A DNA stretch of 64,000 nt from Vibrio sp. YMD68. Its GTDB lineage: Bacteria > Pseudomonadota > Gammaproteobacteria > Enterobacterales > Vibrionaceae. Below are positions 35,994 through 45,526 of this stretch, piece by piece (the first letter of the stretch is position 1; each line of letters starts with the position of its first letter). Position numbers and translations under genes: made by a program. The DNA lies in assembly GCF_029958905.1 (NCBI RefSeq), contig NZ_CP124613.1, positions 992,001 to 1,056,000 of the forward strand. The letters are read 5' to 3'. The notes under the pieces were generated by a model, which did not search any database, was not told the origin of the DNA, and worked only from the letters and a program-made list of their open reading frames with translations.

Positions 35994-36647
35994 CTATCTA
36001 AGTCCATGTAAAAACTCATGGCGAGTCGCTGGAATGGTCTTGAATATCCCACCTAGGGCGGTTGTTGTTGTTGAACTTGTCGCATCCATTACACCGCGAG
36101 ATTTCACGCAATAGTGCACGGCATCAATGGTGACAGCCACATCATCAGATTCTAATAGCGTTTGCAGTGCCACTAAGATTTGTTGAGTCATGCGTTCTTG
36201 AACCTGCGGACGTTGTGCGAAGAAGCGAACAATACGATTGATCTTCGACAAGCCAATGATCTTTCCTCTTGGGATATAAGCAACCGCGGCTTTACCATCA
36301 ATGGTCACCAAATGGTGCTCACAAGTGCTGGTCACGGTAATGTCTTTTACTCGTACCATTTCACTCACGTTCATTTTATTTTCAATAACCGTGATTTTTG
36401 GGAAATTTGAGTAATCAAGGCCAGAGAACACTTCATCTACGTACATCTTTGCGATGCGATGAGGGGTTTCTTCTAGGCTGTCGTCGGTCAAATCAAGTTC
36501 GAGAAGCGATAAAATCTCACGCATGTGGTGCTCAATCTTCTCTTTCTTTTCTTCACGACTGACCTGGTTAGGACGCATTGGCGTTTCTAATCCACGGCTT
36601 TCTAGCGCATCTTTTACTAACTTTGCGGATTCGCTCAGATCTGACAT
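35994..36647 (-). CDS. folE: GTP cyclohydrolase I
   Basis: The 217-aa enzyme converts GTP to 7,8-dihydroneopterin triphosphate, the first step of folate synthesis. The zinc ligands and active site are visible: STCEHHL (Cys and His), [26 protein letters not shown], and [10 protein letters not shown] (second Cys). Start at ATG 36647 is chosen because AGGAAAAGGA precedes it and the protein then begins [14 protein letters not shown]; an ATG five codons earlier overlaps that purine-rich RBS. Divergent from moeA. Confidence 0.95.
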   Translation of the reverse strand: MSDLSESAKLVKDALESRGLETPMRPNQVSREEKKEKIEHHMREILSLLELDLTDDSLEETPHRIAKMYVDEVFSGLDYSNFPKITVIENKMNVSEMVRVKDITVTSTCEHHLVTIDGKAAVAYIPRGKIIGLSKINRIVRFFAQRPQVQERMTQQILVALQTLLESDDVAVTIDAVHYCVKSRGVMDATSSTTTTALGGIFKTIPATRHEFLHGLR

Positions 36648-36800
36648 TCCTTTTCCTCTCAATTTACCCCTTTTGGATGGCTGACAAGGATACGCGTAAT
36701 TAGAAATAATGACTACCCATAATTTGTCTCTAGCCGTTATAGATACTGGTTGTTCTATGATAAGGTTTACGACTAACGATACGATAAATAGGATAATTAG

Positions 36801-38036
36801 ATGGGCTGTTGTGACGCTCCGGGCTTAATGCCTCTTGAAGATGCCATGAACTCTATGTTTTCTCGCATTAAACCAATTCAAACAACGCTGCGACTTCCTC
36901 TTGCAGATGCTCTGGGCTTTGTTCTTGCTGAAGATGTATTGTCTCCCATTTTTGTTCCTCCGTTTGATAATTCTGCGATGGATGGCTACGCACTTCGATT
37001 ATCAGATTTAGAGTCGACCAATGTCCTGCCCTTAGCGGGTAAATCTTTTGCAGGTTTGCCTTTTGAGGGGGATTGGCCACCTGGAACTTGTATTCGAATC
37101 ATGACGGGCGCAAAAATACCTAACGGTTGTGATGCGGTGGTCATGCAAGAAAACACTGAAGCCTCTGAGCAAGGCATTGTGATCAATCAAACCTCTATTG
37201 CGCCTCAGAACAATATTCGCCCACTCGGTGATGATATTCGTCAAGGTGATATCGTTCTAGAAAAAGGTGCCCGTCTTACGCCACGTGATATTCCTATGAT
37301 TGCCTCTCTCGGCGTTAGTCACGTTCTTGTTGTGCGAAAGCCTAAAGTCGCATTTTTTTCCACCGGCGATGAACTTAAATCGCTAGGTGAACCATTAGAA
37401 GATGGCCAGATATACGACAGTAACCGCTATGGCATCAAGCCACTTATTGAAAATTTTGGCTGTGAAGCGATTGATTTGGGCATCATTCCTGATTGCCCGA
37501 CAACGTTAAAAGCGACCTTTGAACAAGCCCAATCTATCTCCGATGTCGTCGTGACTTCTGGTGGCGTAAGCGTTGGCGAAGCGGATTACACAAAAGACAT
37601 TTTAGAAGAGCTAGGGGAAATTGGTTTCTGGAAACTTGCCATTAAGCCAGGCAAACCGTTCGCGTTTGGCGCGTTAGAAAATGCTTGGTTCTGTGGGCTA
37701 CCAGGCAATCCGGTATCAGCGATGCTCACCATGTACGTTCTGGTTCAGCCCATGCTGGCTAAACTTGCAGGACACACTCAATGGCAATCGCCTGAGTCGA
37801 TACCCGCCATCACCAAAACCGCCTTCAAAAAAAGCCCTGGACGTACCGACTACCAACGTGGCATTTATCGCTTGGAAAATGGAAAGTTCGTGGTTGAAAC
37901 CACCGGTAATCAGAGCTCGGGGGCGTTTCGTTCGATGAGCTTGTCTAATTGCTTTGTCGTATTAGAACGCGAACGTGGCCGTGTTGAAGTGGGCGAAACA
38001 GTACAGATTCAGCTATTTAACTCAACATTGTATTAG
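36801..38036 (+). CDS. moeA: Molybdopterin molybdenumtransferase MoeA
   Basis: The 411-aa protein inserts molybdate into adenylylated molybdopterin. The gephyrin/MoeA pattern is clear: [81 protein letters not shown] and GLPGNPVSA. Full length. It is followed 9 bases later by moeB, so the two form an operon that diverges from folE; both pathways start from GTP, but the link is only positional. Confidence 0.95.
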   Translation: MGCCDAPGLMPLEDAMNSMFSRIKPIQTTLRLPLADALGFVLAEDVLSPIFVPPFDNSAMDGYALRLSDLESTNVLPLAGKSFAGLPFEGDWPPGTCIRIMTGAKIPNGCDAVVMQENTEASEQGIVINQTSIAPQNNIRPLGDDIRQGDIVLEKGARLTPRDIPMIASLGVSHVLVVRKPKVAFFSTGDELKSLGEPLEDGQIYDSNRYGIKPLIENFGCEAIDLGIIPDCPTTLKATFEQAQSISDVVVTSGGVSVGEADYTKDILEELGEIGFWKLAIKPGKPFAFGALENAWFCGLPGNPVSAMLTMYVLVQPMLAKLAGHTQWQSPESIPAITKTAFKKSPGRTDYQRGIYRLENGKFVVETTGNQSSGAFRSMSLSNCFVVLERERGRVEVGETVQIQLFNSTLY

Positions 38037-38045
38037 GGGCAGGTC

Positions 38046-38795
38046 TTGGATATTTTATCTGACGCTGAAATGTTGCGTTACAATCGTCAAATTATACTCA
38101 ACCAATTTGATTTCGAAGGCCAAGAAGCCTTAAAGCAAAGTTCTGTGCTAGTCCTTGGTGCGGGTGGTTTAGGCTGTGCGGCCAGTCAATACCTAGCAAC
38201 AGCAGGCATTGGTAAACTGACACTGATCGATGATGATGTTGTCGAACTGTCCAACTTACAGCGGCAAGTTTTGCATAGCGATGCCGATATTGGGGTCGCT
38301 AAAGTCAAATCGGCTCGATCATCCTTGTTGAAGCTCAACCCACATCTAGAGGTCGCGATTATTGAACAGCGTCTAGAAGATGAAACACTCAACGATTTAA
38401 TTCGTCATCATACGCTGGTTCTTGATGCATCAGATAATGTAGCGACTCGAAATCAGCTTAATCGGCTTTGTTACGCAACAAAAACCCCGCTCATATCCGG
38501 GGCAGCGATTCGTATGGAAGGGCAAGTGAGCGTATTCACGTTCCAAAATGATGAACAACCTTGCTACCAATGTTTAAGCGCTCTTTTCGGTAGCGGCGCA
38601 TTAACGTGTGTGGAAGCGGGTGTCATGGCTCCCGTTGTTGGTATCATTGGTGCTGTTCAAGCCATGGAAGCAATCAAAGTCATTGCTCATTACGGCACTC
38701 CCCTCGAAGGAAAGGTTCTTATTTTAGATGCTCTCACCATGAATTGGCGTGAAATGAAATTATCAAAATCACCCCTCTGCCCAATCTGCTCTTGA
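38046..38795 (+). CDS. moeB: Molybdopterin-synthase adenylyltransferase MoeB (TTG start)
   Basis: The 249-aa ubiquitin-E1-like protein activates the MoaD C-terminus. It shows GAGGLGCAASQYLATAGIGKLTLIDDD, SNLQRQ, DASDNVATRNQLN, GAAIRMEGQ and zinc-binding Cys pairs (CYQC and CPIC). The start is TTG at 38046: only this start gives the conserved beginning LSDAEMLRYNRQI, and a GGGGCAGG tract precedes it. The ATG at 38070 would cut the first eight residues. It ends before an intrinsic terminator. Confidence 0.94.
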   Translation: MDILSDAEMLRYNRQIILNQFDFEGQEALKQSSVLVLGAGGLGCAASQYLATAGIGKLTLIDDDVVELSNLQRQVLHSDADIGVAKVKSARSSLLKLNPHLEVAIIEQRLEDETLNDLIRHHTLVLDASDNVATRNQLNRLCYATKTPLISGAAIRMEGQVSVFTFQNDEQPCYQCLSALFGSGALTCVEAGVMAPVVGIIGAVQAMEAIKVIAHYGTPLEGKVLILDALTMNWREMKLSKSPLCPICS

Positions 38796-38833
38796 GATAA
38801 GCGCCAATAAACCCAATCATTTCTCATTATGAA

Positions 38834-38857
38834 AGCCGGCCTATCTGCCGGTTTTTA
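38834..38857 (+). terminator. moeAB terminator
   Basis: CCGGC (38836-38840) pairs with GCCGG (38847-38851), loop CTATCT, followed by TTTTTATTTT. Confidence 0.85.
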
Positions 38858-38988
38858 TTTTGACTGTCAATCTGACTAATTTTGTTAGAATTAAAATTAA
38901 TACGTTGAATTATATATATTAAATTACTGGCACATTCCTTGTAACGGTATTACCTCAATGACTGAGCGTGAGTGACAAGGAGATACCT

Positions 38989-41100
38989 ATGCATCGGCTG
39001 ATATCGATAATCGTTTTGTGCTTGATCCCGCTGGCGGCGTTTTCTGCCCCATTTGATACCTGTCCAAGTGAAGCTTATCTGTTCCAATCAAAGCCTGTTC
39101 AAGTCTATGGCGTTAATCTGGTCACAGGCGAAACCAACTTATTGCAAGCAAACACCGGGACGGTGGGAAACATCAATGCCGTTGGCTTTGATTATGATGA
39201 TCGTTATATCTATGGGTATGATACGACTTACAAGCAAGTGGTTCGCTTAGGGCAAGATTTTCAATCTGAAACGCTCAATGTGTCTGGTTTACCAATTTAT
39301 ACTTTCTATGTCGGTGATGTCTATAATCATGTCTTTTACCTCTATCGAAAAAATGAAGGGTTATTCAAAATAGATTTGTCTCCGCTCGACTCTGATCCTT
39401 CCGCGCAGTTAACTCTTGAACTGATAACCGACATAGCAACGGTAAACTTAACCGACTTTGCCTTTCACCCAAGTAACGGGAAACTGTATGGGGTTGATAA
39501 TTCGACCGGAAACTTGTTTGAATTTGATACAGAGGTGGGCGGTGAAACTCGGCTAGGGAATGTCGGTGTCACTGGTACTTTTGGCGCCGGGTACTTTGAT
39601 GTCAATGGCTATTACTACATTGCGCGTAATTCCGATGGGGCCATCTTCCGAATCGATCTTTCTGATCCTGACAACATGACCGATGAAACGATTGCAGCGG
39701 CCCTATTTGCCAATGGCCCGGCATCTGGACAAAACGACGGAGCACGCTGTGCCAATGCACCGGTTATTGATGAAGACTCTACCATCGACTTTGGTGATGC
39801 TCCTGATAGTTATTCCACACTCCTCGATTCAAACGGCCCTAGACACGGTATAGGGTCGGGTTATTACCTCGGCTTGGTTGCTCCTGATGGAGAAGGTGAT
39901 GGCCTTTTAGCGCCATTGGATGACAACAAAGCCGGTCGACAAGATGAAGATGGCGTCGGATTCGTTACGGCCATTGAAGCGGGTATGAATGCCCTAGTGT
40001 CGGTACAAGCATCCACCACCGGTTATCTTTCCGCTTGGATAGACTGGAACAAAGATGGCGACTTTACCGACGAGGGAGAAAAAGTTTTTTCAGACACGAT
40101 ACTGTCTCAAGGAACAAACGCTCTGATTTTATCGGTACCAATTGATGCAACAATGGGATCGACATGGAGCCGTTTTCGCTTTAGCGACCAGACTGGAATT
40201 GAACACGTAGGTGGGGCGCAAAAAGGGGAAGTCGAAGATCACCCAATACTTATCACCAAAGATGGTATTGCGATACGCCATTACCCTAGCGAATCCGGTT
40301 ATGCCACCGTCGCTTTTGAAGACAATTGGCCTTACACCGCCGACTACGACATGAATGACCTTGTTGTTCGTTACCGCGTCACAGAAACATTGCAAGATGG
40401 AAGAGTTTCTCGCTCAAAAATTGAAGGCTATGTTGCAGCCTACGGCGCAGACTACCGCAATGGGTTTGCAATCCGACTGGCAGGGATTAATCGCACTGAC
40501 ATCGATGAAGCGCTAACAACCATGACGCACAATGGCGTTGTTCAACCAACCAATGGCTTGGAAGCAATATCTGAAGAAGCGATTTTTATTATCTCGGAAG
40601 ACATGTCGGTGGTGCGGTCAGAAAGTTGCAGCTTTTACAGAACAGAGCAAACGTGTCAGGAATCTCTCAATTTTTCATTCAGCCTGGATATTACAACGAC
40701 AGATTCCGCAGACACCTCTGGATTAATGGCTATGCCCTACGACCCCTTTATTTTTGCCACTCCTAACTCGTACCATGGCGAAGGCGTCAACTTTCAACCG
40801 GGCCGAAAATGGGAAGTCCATCTGGCGGACCAAGCACCAACCGAGCAATTTGACGAATCGCTTTACGCAAGAGGCATCGATAGCAGTGATCCCAGCGCTA
40901 CTCGTTTCTTTAAAACGGCCGGTAATCTACCTTGGGCTCTACTGATAACCGATGAATGGAAATGGCCACAGGAACGGGTTGATTTGGTGCTCACCTACCC
41001 TGAATTTGCGGCGTACGCCGAATCAGCGGGGCAACAAAGCCAGAATTGGTACTTAGAAAACAAGGCATCCTCTAATCGTTTCTTCCAACCACAGGAGTAA
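38989..41100 (+). CDS. Secreted LruC-domain protein with GEVED domain
   Basis: The 703-aa protein starts at ATG 38989 behind AAGGAGAT and has a signal peptide (ISIIVLCLIPLAAFS-A). Residues about 20-250 look like a beta-propeller (CPSEAYLFQ, VYGVNLVTGET, repeated GYFDVNG/IDLS segments). About 265-425 is a GEVED-type domain: DFGDAPDSYST, DEDGV, WIDWNKDGDFTDEGE and GEVEDH. The C-terminal third (about 430-690; FEDNWPYTADYDMNDLVVRYRV) is the LruC domain. The Asp-rich loops suggest calcium binding. It is first of a pair with the small lipoprotein 5 bases downstream. The function is unknown, probably surface or secreted. Confidence 0.83.
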   Translation: MHRLISIIVLCLIPLAAFSAPFDTCPSEAYLFQSKPVQVYGVNLVTGETNLLQANTGTVGNINAVGFDYDDRYIYGYDTTYKQVVRLGQDFQSETLNVSGLPIYTFYVGDVYNHVFYLYRKNEGLFKIDLSPLDSDPSAQLTLELITDIATVNLTDFAFHPSNGKLYGVDNSTGNLFEFDTEVGGETRLGNVGVTGTFGAGYFDVNGYYYIARNSDGAIFRIDLSDPDNMTDETIAAALFANGPASGQNDGARCANAPVIDEDSTIDFGDAPDSYSTLLDSNGPRHGIGSGYYLGLVAPDGEGDGLLAPLDDNKAGRQDEDGVGFVTAIEAGMNALVSVQASTTGYLSAWIDWNKDGDFTDEGEKVFSDTILSQGTNALILSVPIDATMGSTWSRFRFSDQTGIEHVGGAQKGEVEDHPILITKDGIAIRHYPSESGYATVAFEDNWPYTADYDMNDLVVRYRVTETLQDGRVSRSKIEGYVAAYGADYRNGFAIRLAGINRTDIDEALTTMTHNGVVQPTNGLEAISEEAIFIISEDMSVVRSESCSFYRTEQTCQESLNFSFSLDITTTDSADTSGLMAMPYDPFIFATPNSYHGEGVNFQPGRKWEVHLADQAPTEQFDESLYARGIDSSDPSATRFFKTAGNLPWALLITDEWKWPQERVDLVLTYPEFAAYAESAGQQSQNWYLENKASSNRFFQPQE

Positions 41101-41105
41101 AGACT

Positions 41106-41594
41106 ATGGATATTAAATGGATCACTTTATCTCTCTCGTTTTTTCTTCTCGCCTGCGGTGGCGGAGGTGATGGCGGCGACAGTACACCGGCGAACAAAAC
41201 CATCACGGCGGAAGAACAAGATGAATCGGTAGGATCAGCGGGTTCTATAGAAAATACCCTAGCAGTCCAACGGACCACACAAGATCTTTCCATCCCAGAT
41301 GGGTTCAGTTTTAATCCTGTTGTTGAATACACGTTTGACGTTGATATCAGTGCCTATTCGACACAACGCGCTTATGTGTCAGTCTATGGCGATTACGTGC
41401 CCCTGCCAAATGGGGGTTTCGCCCCCAACTTTAACAGCCGTATTACCTCTACATCATTAGAGAACGGGCAAGCTGCACTCGAGTTTTTTATCTCTGACTC
41501 GCAATCATCGGTGCTCGCTGAAATCTGGTTCTATGATGGAAGCGACCCCATCCAATATCAATTCACGCCCTCACAAAATAGTTGGATTTGGTAG
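41106..41594 (+). CDS. Small lipoprotein paired with the LruC protein
   Basis: The 162-aa protein has a lipoprotein signal (FFLLAC, Cys17) followed by a glycine-rich linker (GGGGDGGDS). The globular domain (about 60-160) appears beta-rich, with VEYTFDVDISAYSTQRAYVSVYGDY, QAALEFFIS and EIWFYDGSDPIQYQF. The start is 5 bases after the LruC gene stop, so they are co-transcribed and may form a surface complex, an inference from linkage. No named family recognised. A long stem-loop follows. Confidence 0.8.
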   Translation: MDIKWITLSLSFFLLACGGGGDGGDSTPANKTITAEEQDESVGSAGSIENTLAVQRTTQDLSIPDGFSFNPVVEYTFDVDISAYSTQRAYVSVYGDYVPLPNGGFAPNFNSRITSTSLENGQAALEFFISDSQSSVLAEIWFYDGSDPIQYQFTPSQNSWIW

Positions 41595-41601
41595 CTAGCT
41601 C

Positions 41602-41646
41602 CGAGCATTCAGGAAAGAGACACGCTAAACTCTTTCTGAATGCTCG
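41602..41646 (+). terminator. 17-bp stem-loop after the lipoprotein gene
   Basis: CGAGCATTCAGGAAAGAG (41602-41619) pairs with CTCTTTCTGAATGCTCG (41630-41646) with a single bulged base and a 10-nt loop. The tail is only GTTTCC. It probably ends the LruC-lipoprotein transcript or protects its 3' end. Confidence 0.7.
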
Positions 41647-41665
41647 TTTCCAATGGCTATTTTGG

Positions 41666-41968
41666 ATGGATAAACCAAAGACTTACATTGCAGCTCTTTT
41701 GATTGCCACGTTTATATTGTTGCTCGTCATGTACTTCCTACCTGATGATTCAGACAGTGTTCGAATACAGGGCACCGTCACCGGTCAGTCAATGATTCAG
41801 TCTCTAGATGGCCATAGACATTACTTAATCGTTGATGTTCCTGATGCAGGGGTTTTCCGAGTCAGTATAAGCGGCTCCGTTCAATGCAAGCTTGGAACGT
41901 CAGTCTTACTAAAAGCCAATACCAGTGAACTCAACACAGCCACCCATTTTCAGTTTATTTCATGCTGA
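41666..41968 (+). CDS. Small membrane-anchored hypothetical protein
   Basis: The 100-aa product has one N-terminal helix (IAALLIATFILLLVMYFL) and a beta-rich periplasmic part (RIQGTVTGQSMI, HYLIVDVPDAGVFRVSI, CKLGTSVLLKA) with two Cys. ATG 41666 is preferred: an in-frame ATG at 41582 overlaps the previous gene and would place the 17-bp stem-loop in the coding region. There is no good RBS. It ends 34 bases before the sulfurtransferase start, so the two may be co-transcribed. Family not recognised. Confidence 0.55.
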   Translation: MDKPKTYIAALLIATFILLLVMYFLPDDSDSVRIQGTVTGQSMIQSLDGHRHYLIVDVPDAGVFRVSISGSVQCKLGTSVLLKANTSELNTATHFQFISC

Positions 41969-42002
41969 TTTTGCACGTGGAAATCGAATACAAGGAGCAA
42001 TA

Positions 42003-42833
42003 ATGCACCCACTTGTTACCGCCCAGTGGCTCAAGGAACAACAGGACAATCCTAATTTGGTTGTCTTAGACGCAAGCATAAACTTTAAAATCCCAAGTGA
42101 AACGGCCAAGGACACCATCAATAAAATCCCTAATGCGTTACGATTTGATTATGACAAGGACTTTAGCGATCCGAGCAGTTCCTTGCCTCATATGATGCCT
42201 TCTGAAGATCGGTTCAATGAATCTGCAAAGAAAATTGGAATAAATAATGCGTCTGTCATCGTTGTGTATGACAACAGCGGCACTTTCGCCTCTCCGCGAG
42301 CATGGGTTATGTTAAAAGCAATGGGGCACGAAAACGTGTATGTGCTTGACGGAGGACTAACCGCATGGAAACAAGCCGGTTATGAAACCGACAAATCCTA
42401 TGCAACACCACAAGAGCCGGGTGATTTTTCAGGTACGCTGAATTCAGACTATTTTGTATCCGCCGATACTGTTCTTTCTCAAATAAACAACAATGCCAGC
42501 CTGACTATAGATGCTCGTGGTAGAGCAAGATTCAACGCCGAAACAGAAGAGCCTAGAGCAGGCATTCGCAGCGGGCATATTCCGAACTCTATCTGCCAGC
42601 CGTTTGCTGAATTGATGAATGAAGACCGACTCAAACCCGTTGAGCAATTGAAACCAATCCTTGAAGCGTCGATTGATTCCACTAAAGAACACTACATTTT
42701 TAGCTGTGGGTCAGGTGTGACGGCCTGCATTGTATTACTAGCGTGTGAGCTATGCGGCTATAAAAATATGTCGGTTTATGATGGCTCATGGACGGAATGG
42801 GGCCAAAGAGAGGATCTTCCAATACACCCTTAA
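42003..42833 (+). CDS. sseA: Sulfurtransferase, SseA type
   Basis: The 276-aa protein has two rhodanese domains. The first (about 1-140) lacks the catalytic Cys. The second (about 150-276) has FSCGSGVTACIVL, where CGSGVTA is the six-residue active-site loop of 3-mercaptopyruvate sulfurtransferases. It moves sulfur from mercaptopyruvate to thiols or cyanide. The start at ATG 42003 has AAGGAG at a proper distance; the frame is open upstream but without a start context. Cytoplasmic, no signal peptide. Confidence 0.88.
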   Translation: MHPLVTAQWLKEQQDNPNLVVLDASINFKIPSETAKDTINKIPNALRFDYDKDFSDPSSSLPHMMPSEDRFNESAKKIGINNASVIVVYDNSGTFASPRAWVMLKAMGHENVYVLDGGLTAWKQAGYETDKSYATPQEPGDFSGTLNSDYFVSADTVLSQINNNASLTIDARGRARFNAETEEPRAGIRSGHIPNSICQPFAELMNEDRLKPVEQLKPILEASIDSTKEHYIFSCGSGVTACIVLLACELCGYKNMSVYDGSWTEWGQREDLPIHP

Positions 42834-42836
42834 ATT

Positions 42837-42884
42837 GTAGCCATCGCTATAAGTAGCAATCGCTATAAGTAGCTGTCGCTGTAA
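42837..42884 (+). repeat. 16-bp tandem repeat, three copies
   Basis: GTAGCCATCGCTATAA, GTAGCAATCGCTATAA and GTAGCTGTCGCTGTAA lie end to end, starting 4 bases after the sseA stop. Confidence 0.93.
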
Positions 42885-42907
42885 GTAAAACATCACTGCC
42901 AATAGAT

Positions 42908-42932
42908 AAGGGCCATTCACTGAATGGCCCTT
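42908..42932. terminator. Bidirectional terminator between sseA and the retropepsin-like gene
   Basis: AAGGGCCATTC pairs perfectly with GAATGGCCCTT around ACT. It lies between two convergent genes and has AT-rich flanks on both sides. Confidence 0.8.
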
Positions 42933-42965
42933 ATTGTGTTGATATCCCTCTACATCTGAGTCCAA

Positions 42966-43634
42966 CTATTTGTATTTATCTTGTACAAATTTCTTGCTCA
43001 CATCAACGATAGCGACGTCTTTAAAGAAGCTGCGACCCAATAGAATTGAAAATTTCATATGGTTACGATCAGACAAGGTAAATTCTGTTTTTTCTTTGAG
43101 ATCACCGACCTGGACCCAAGCAACAACGACGGGTCTTTTTTCTGATTCCTCGCTGTTTGATTGCCTAATTTTGACCCAACGTTGAACCGGTAACGCAATC
43201 TCTTTACTCAGCGTGTCACCCATGTCCATCTTAAACTTCACCCACTCTTTTCCATCACGCTCAAACTGAACGATATCTTGAGCACTTACTGACGAAGTGG
43301 TTGCTCCCGTATCCACGCGAGCTTTGAAGCTTTGTTTTAAACCAGGAACGTAAACCCACTCTTGATCACCAAGAATCAGTTTTCCATCTTCTGTTTTTTT
43401 CGCTTGCGGTTTTGGTTTCTCAGCGGGTTTTGTCTCAGGCTCGGGCTCGACAACTGGCTCTGCGGGTTCCACTTCAGGATCAACAGGCTTGTCCGTGTCA
43501 GGCTCGACAACAGGCACTTCCACCGGGTTTTCTGGTTCGGGTAACGGCTCTTTGTCAACATTGCTGGTTGTCGAACACGCTGTGAGCCCTAGACTCAACA
43601 TAACCATTAGCAATAAGTGATTCTGCTTCTTCAT
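42966..43634 (-). CDS. Retropepsin-like aspartic protease lipoprotein (PF05618 type)
   Basis: The 222-aa protein has a lipoprotein signal (LGLTAC, Cys20) and a Pro/Glu/Val-rich linker of about 55 residues (PEVEPAEPVVEPEPETKP). A compact domain (about 85-220) follows with LGDQEWVYVPGL, the aspartic-protease triplet in ARVDTGATTSSVSA, and ILLGRSFFKDVAIVDVS. The family was long annotated as ATP-dependent zinc protease, but nothing here suggests ATP or zinc binding; DTGA is the retropepsin-like signature. It is tethered to the envelope. No ATP-grasp (RimK-like) partner is adjacent. Confidence 0.83.
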   Translation of the reverse strand: MKKQNHLLLMVMLSLGLTACSTTSNVDKEPLPEPENPVEVPVVEPDTDKPVDPEVEPAEPVVEPEPETKPAEKPKPQAKKTEDGKLILGDQEWVYVPGLKQSFKARVDTGATTSSVSAQDIVQFERDGKEWVKFKMDMGDTLSKEIALPVQRWVKIRQSNSEESEKRPVVVAWVQVGDLKEKTEFTLSDRNHMKFSILLGRSFFKDVAIVDVSKKFVQDKYK

Positions 43635-43666
43635 AGAAATACCTAACTATTATCTTGATCTAATTA

Positions 43667-44851
43667 TTATCTTGATACTGTAGCGATGGCCTTAGCCACA
43701 TACGCAATATGATTTTCAGATAGGCCAGCGATATTGATCCGACCGTCACCGACACCATAGATACCAAACTGCTCTCTTAACGTAGACATCTGGTCACTCG
43801 TAAAGCCTAGCACGGTAAACATGCCTTTATGGCTTTCGATGAAGTTAAAATGATCCGTATCATGTTCATTTCTAAGCTCATCACACAAGCTTTTTCTCAG
43901 GCTAAGTAAACGTTGCTGCATTTCGCTTAGCTCAGTTTTCCAGGTTTGAGTCAGTTGATCGTCGTTTAAGATAGTTTTAACCAATGCCGCGCCATGGTCA
44001 GGTGGCATCGTATAAGTAGAACGTGCCAGTGTCAGCAACTTACCTTTCGCATTAGTCACATCTTTCAAAGATTGACCCACCACAATGGCGGCACCGGTTC
44101 TCTCACGATAAAGACCAAAGTTTTTAGAGCATGACGTGGTGATCATCATCTCTTCAACATTGTCAGCCATGTAGCGCAGACCTTTTGCGTCTTCTTCTAA
44201 ACCATCACCGAAGCCTTGGTAAGCGATATCGACAAAAGGAATAAAACCCTTCTTCTGCGAAAGCTCTGTGATTGCTTGCCAAGCCGAAAAATCGATATCC
44301 GCACCCGTTGGGTTATGGCAACAACCATGAAGCAACACGACGTCATTTGGTCCCGCGAGAGACAGTTCTTTCAGCATTTTTTCGCTATCCACCTGTTTGG
44401 TGTCGGCACTGAAATAACTGTAATATTTCACTTTAAGCCCAGCGGCTTCCATCACAGGCTTATGGTTTACATAACTCGGATTTGAAATCCAAATCGTCGT
44501 ATCTGGCTGGGCAAGCTTCATTAAGTCCCCCAGCATTCTAAGTGCACCGCTCGCACCTGGCGTTTGAATAGTCGCCACTCTTCCCATTGCTGACGTGCCG
44601 GATAACAGTAAATCGGTCATGGACTGATTAAACTCTTCACAACCCGCTAAGCCTACATAAGCTTTGGTTTTTTGTGTTTGTGTTACGATGTCTTGCGCCT
44701 GCTTTATCGCCGCCATAATTGGCGTTTCACCTTGACTATTTCGGTATACACCGATGCCAAGATCAACCTTGTCAGGACGCTCGTCTTGACGGTAGGCAAT
44801 AGATAAAGAGAGGATAGGATCTAGCGTTGGTTCGGATAAGTGTGAAAACAT
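43667..44851 (-). CDS. Aromatic/aspartate aminotransferase (TyrB/AspC family)
   Basis: The 394-aa PLP enzyme of subfamily I-alpha has DLGIGVYRNSQGETPI, the CCHNPTGADI motif, and the PLP Lys in TTSCSKNFGLYRERTGA. GRINIAGL carries the C-terminal Arg that binds the substrate carboxylate. It would interconvert aromatic amino acids or aspartate with 2-oxoacids. The start at ATG 44851 (FSHLSEPTLDPIL) matches the family; in-frame starts upstream add hydrophobic residues and lack an RBS. The choice between TyrB and AspC specificity is open. Confidence 0.9.
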   Translation of the reverse strand: MFSHLSEPTLDPILSLSIAYRQDERPDKVDLGIGVYRNSQGETPIMAAIKQAQDIVTQTQKTKAYVGLAGCEEFNQSMTDLLLSGTSAMGRVATIQTPGASGALRMLGDLMKLAQPDTTIWISNPSYVNHKPVMEAAGLKVKYYSYFSADTKQVDSEKMLKELSLAGPNDVVLLHGCCHNPTGADIDFSAWQAITELSQKKGFIPFVDIAYQGFGDGLEEDAKGLRYMADNVEEMMITTSCSKNFGLYRERTGAAIVVGQSLKDVTNAKGKLLTLARSTYTMPPDHGAALVKTILNDDQLTQTWKTELSEMQQRLLSLRKSLCDELRNEHDTDHFNFIESHKGMFTVLGFTSDQMSTLREQFGIYGVGDGRINIAGLSENHIAYVAKAIATVSR

Positions 44852-44927
44852 GAAAGTCACAACCCTTTGAAATTCAAGTAATGCCATCACGGTAACACTA
44901 GATTCATCAAAATCGAAGCGAAATTTT

Positions 44928-44968
44928 AATGGATTGTTACTTTAATAGAATGGATTGTTATTTTAATA
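44928..44968 (-). repeat. 20-bp direct repeat upstream of the aminotransferase
   Basis: AATGGATTGTTACTTTAATA (44928-44947) and AATGGATTGTTATTTTAATA (44949-44968) differ at one base, with a period of 21. They lie 77 bases or more before the aminotransferase start, in its promoter region. Confidence 0.92.
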
Positions 44969-45024
44969 AATTGTTGAATCGATGTTTAGTACTCAAGCAA
45001 AATCGAGATCGAGATATTGACTTT

Positions 45025-45495
45025 TTAACAAGCCGTGAAGGTATGAATAATTTGATTGGCACTGCCCCGCCATTTTAGGCTTGGATCCGCTTTACTCTGC
45101 TCAAATTTTCCGTCAATTAAAGTATCAACATAAGGCAACAGACGCTGTTGATGTTCATCGAGCTCATGCAATTGATAACCGGTCCATAACCAAATATCTT
45201 TACCAACACACTCACTTTTCACTCTTTGAACCAGTTTTAATACCTCTGACACATTCGCTGGATGCATAGGATCACCGCCTGATAACGATAATCCTCTGCG
45301 TTTTATGCGCGTGTCGTTAAGATCAGCAATGATCTTATCCGACAGCTCTTGCGTGAATAGATGTCCAGAATCGAGACGCTGGGTCGATTGGTTATAACAC
45401 CCTTTACATTGGTGAACGCAACCGGAAACAAAGAGCGTACAACGGGTTCCCGGGCCGTTAATAACATCAATCGGATGATACTGGTGATAATTCAT
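45025..45495 (-). CDS. nrdG: Anaerobic ribonucleotide reductase activase
   Basis: The 156-aa radical-SAM protein has the CxxxCxxC cluster motif (CVHQCKGC) near residue 26. It also has LSGGDP (SAM binding) and WLWTGYQLHEL. It generates the glycyl radical on NrdD under anaerobic conditions. Full family length. It starts 31 bases after the nrdD stop, within one operon. Confidence 0.95.
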   Translation of the reverse strand: MNYHQYHPIDVINGPGTRCTLFVSGCVHQCKGCYNQSTQRLDSGHLFTQELSDKIIADLNDTRIKRRGLSLSGGDPMHPANVSEVLKLVQRVKSECVGKDIWLWTGYQLHELDEHQQRLLPYVDTLIDGKFEQSKADPSLKWRGSANQIIHTFTAC

Positions 45496-45526
45496 GACAA
45501 GAGCCGTCGCCTATTTTATCAGAAGA

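Noticed and set aside
41582..41665. N-terminal extension of the small membrane protein
   Set aside because: It overlaps the lipoprotein gene and runs through a 17-bp stem-loop; the internal ATG at 41666 starts directly before the membrane helix.
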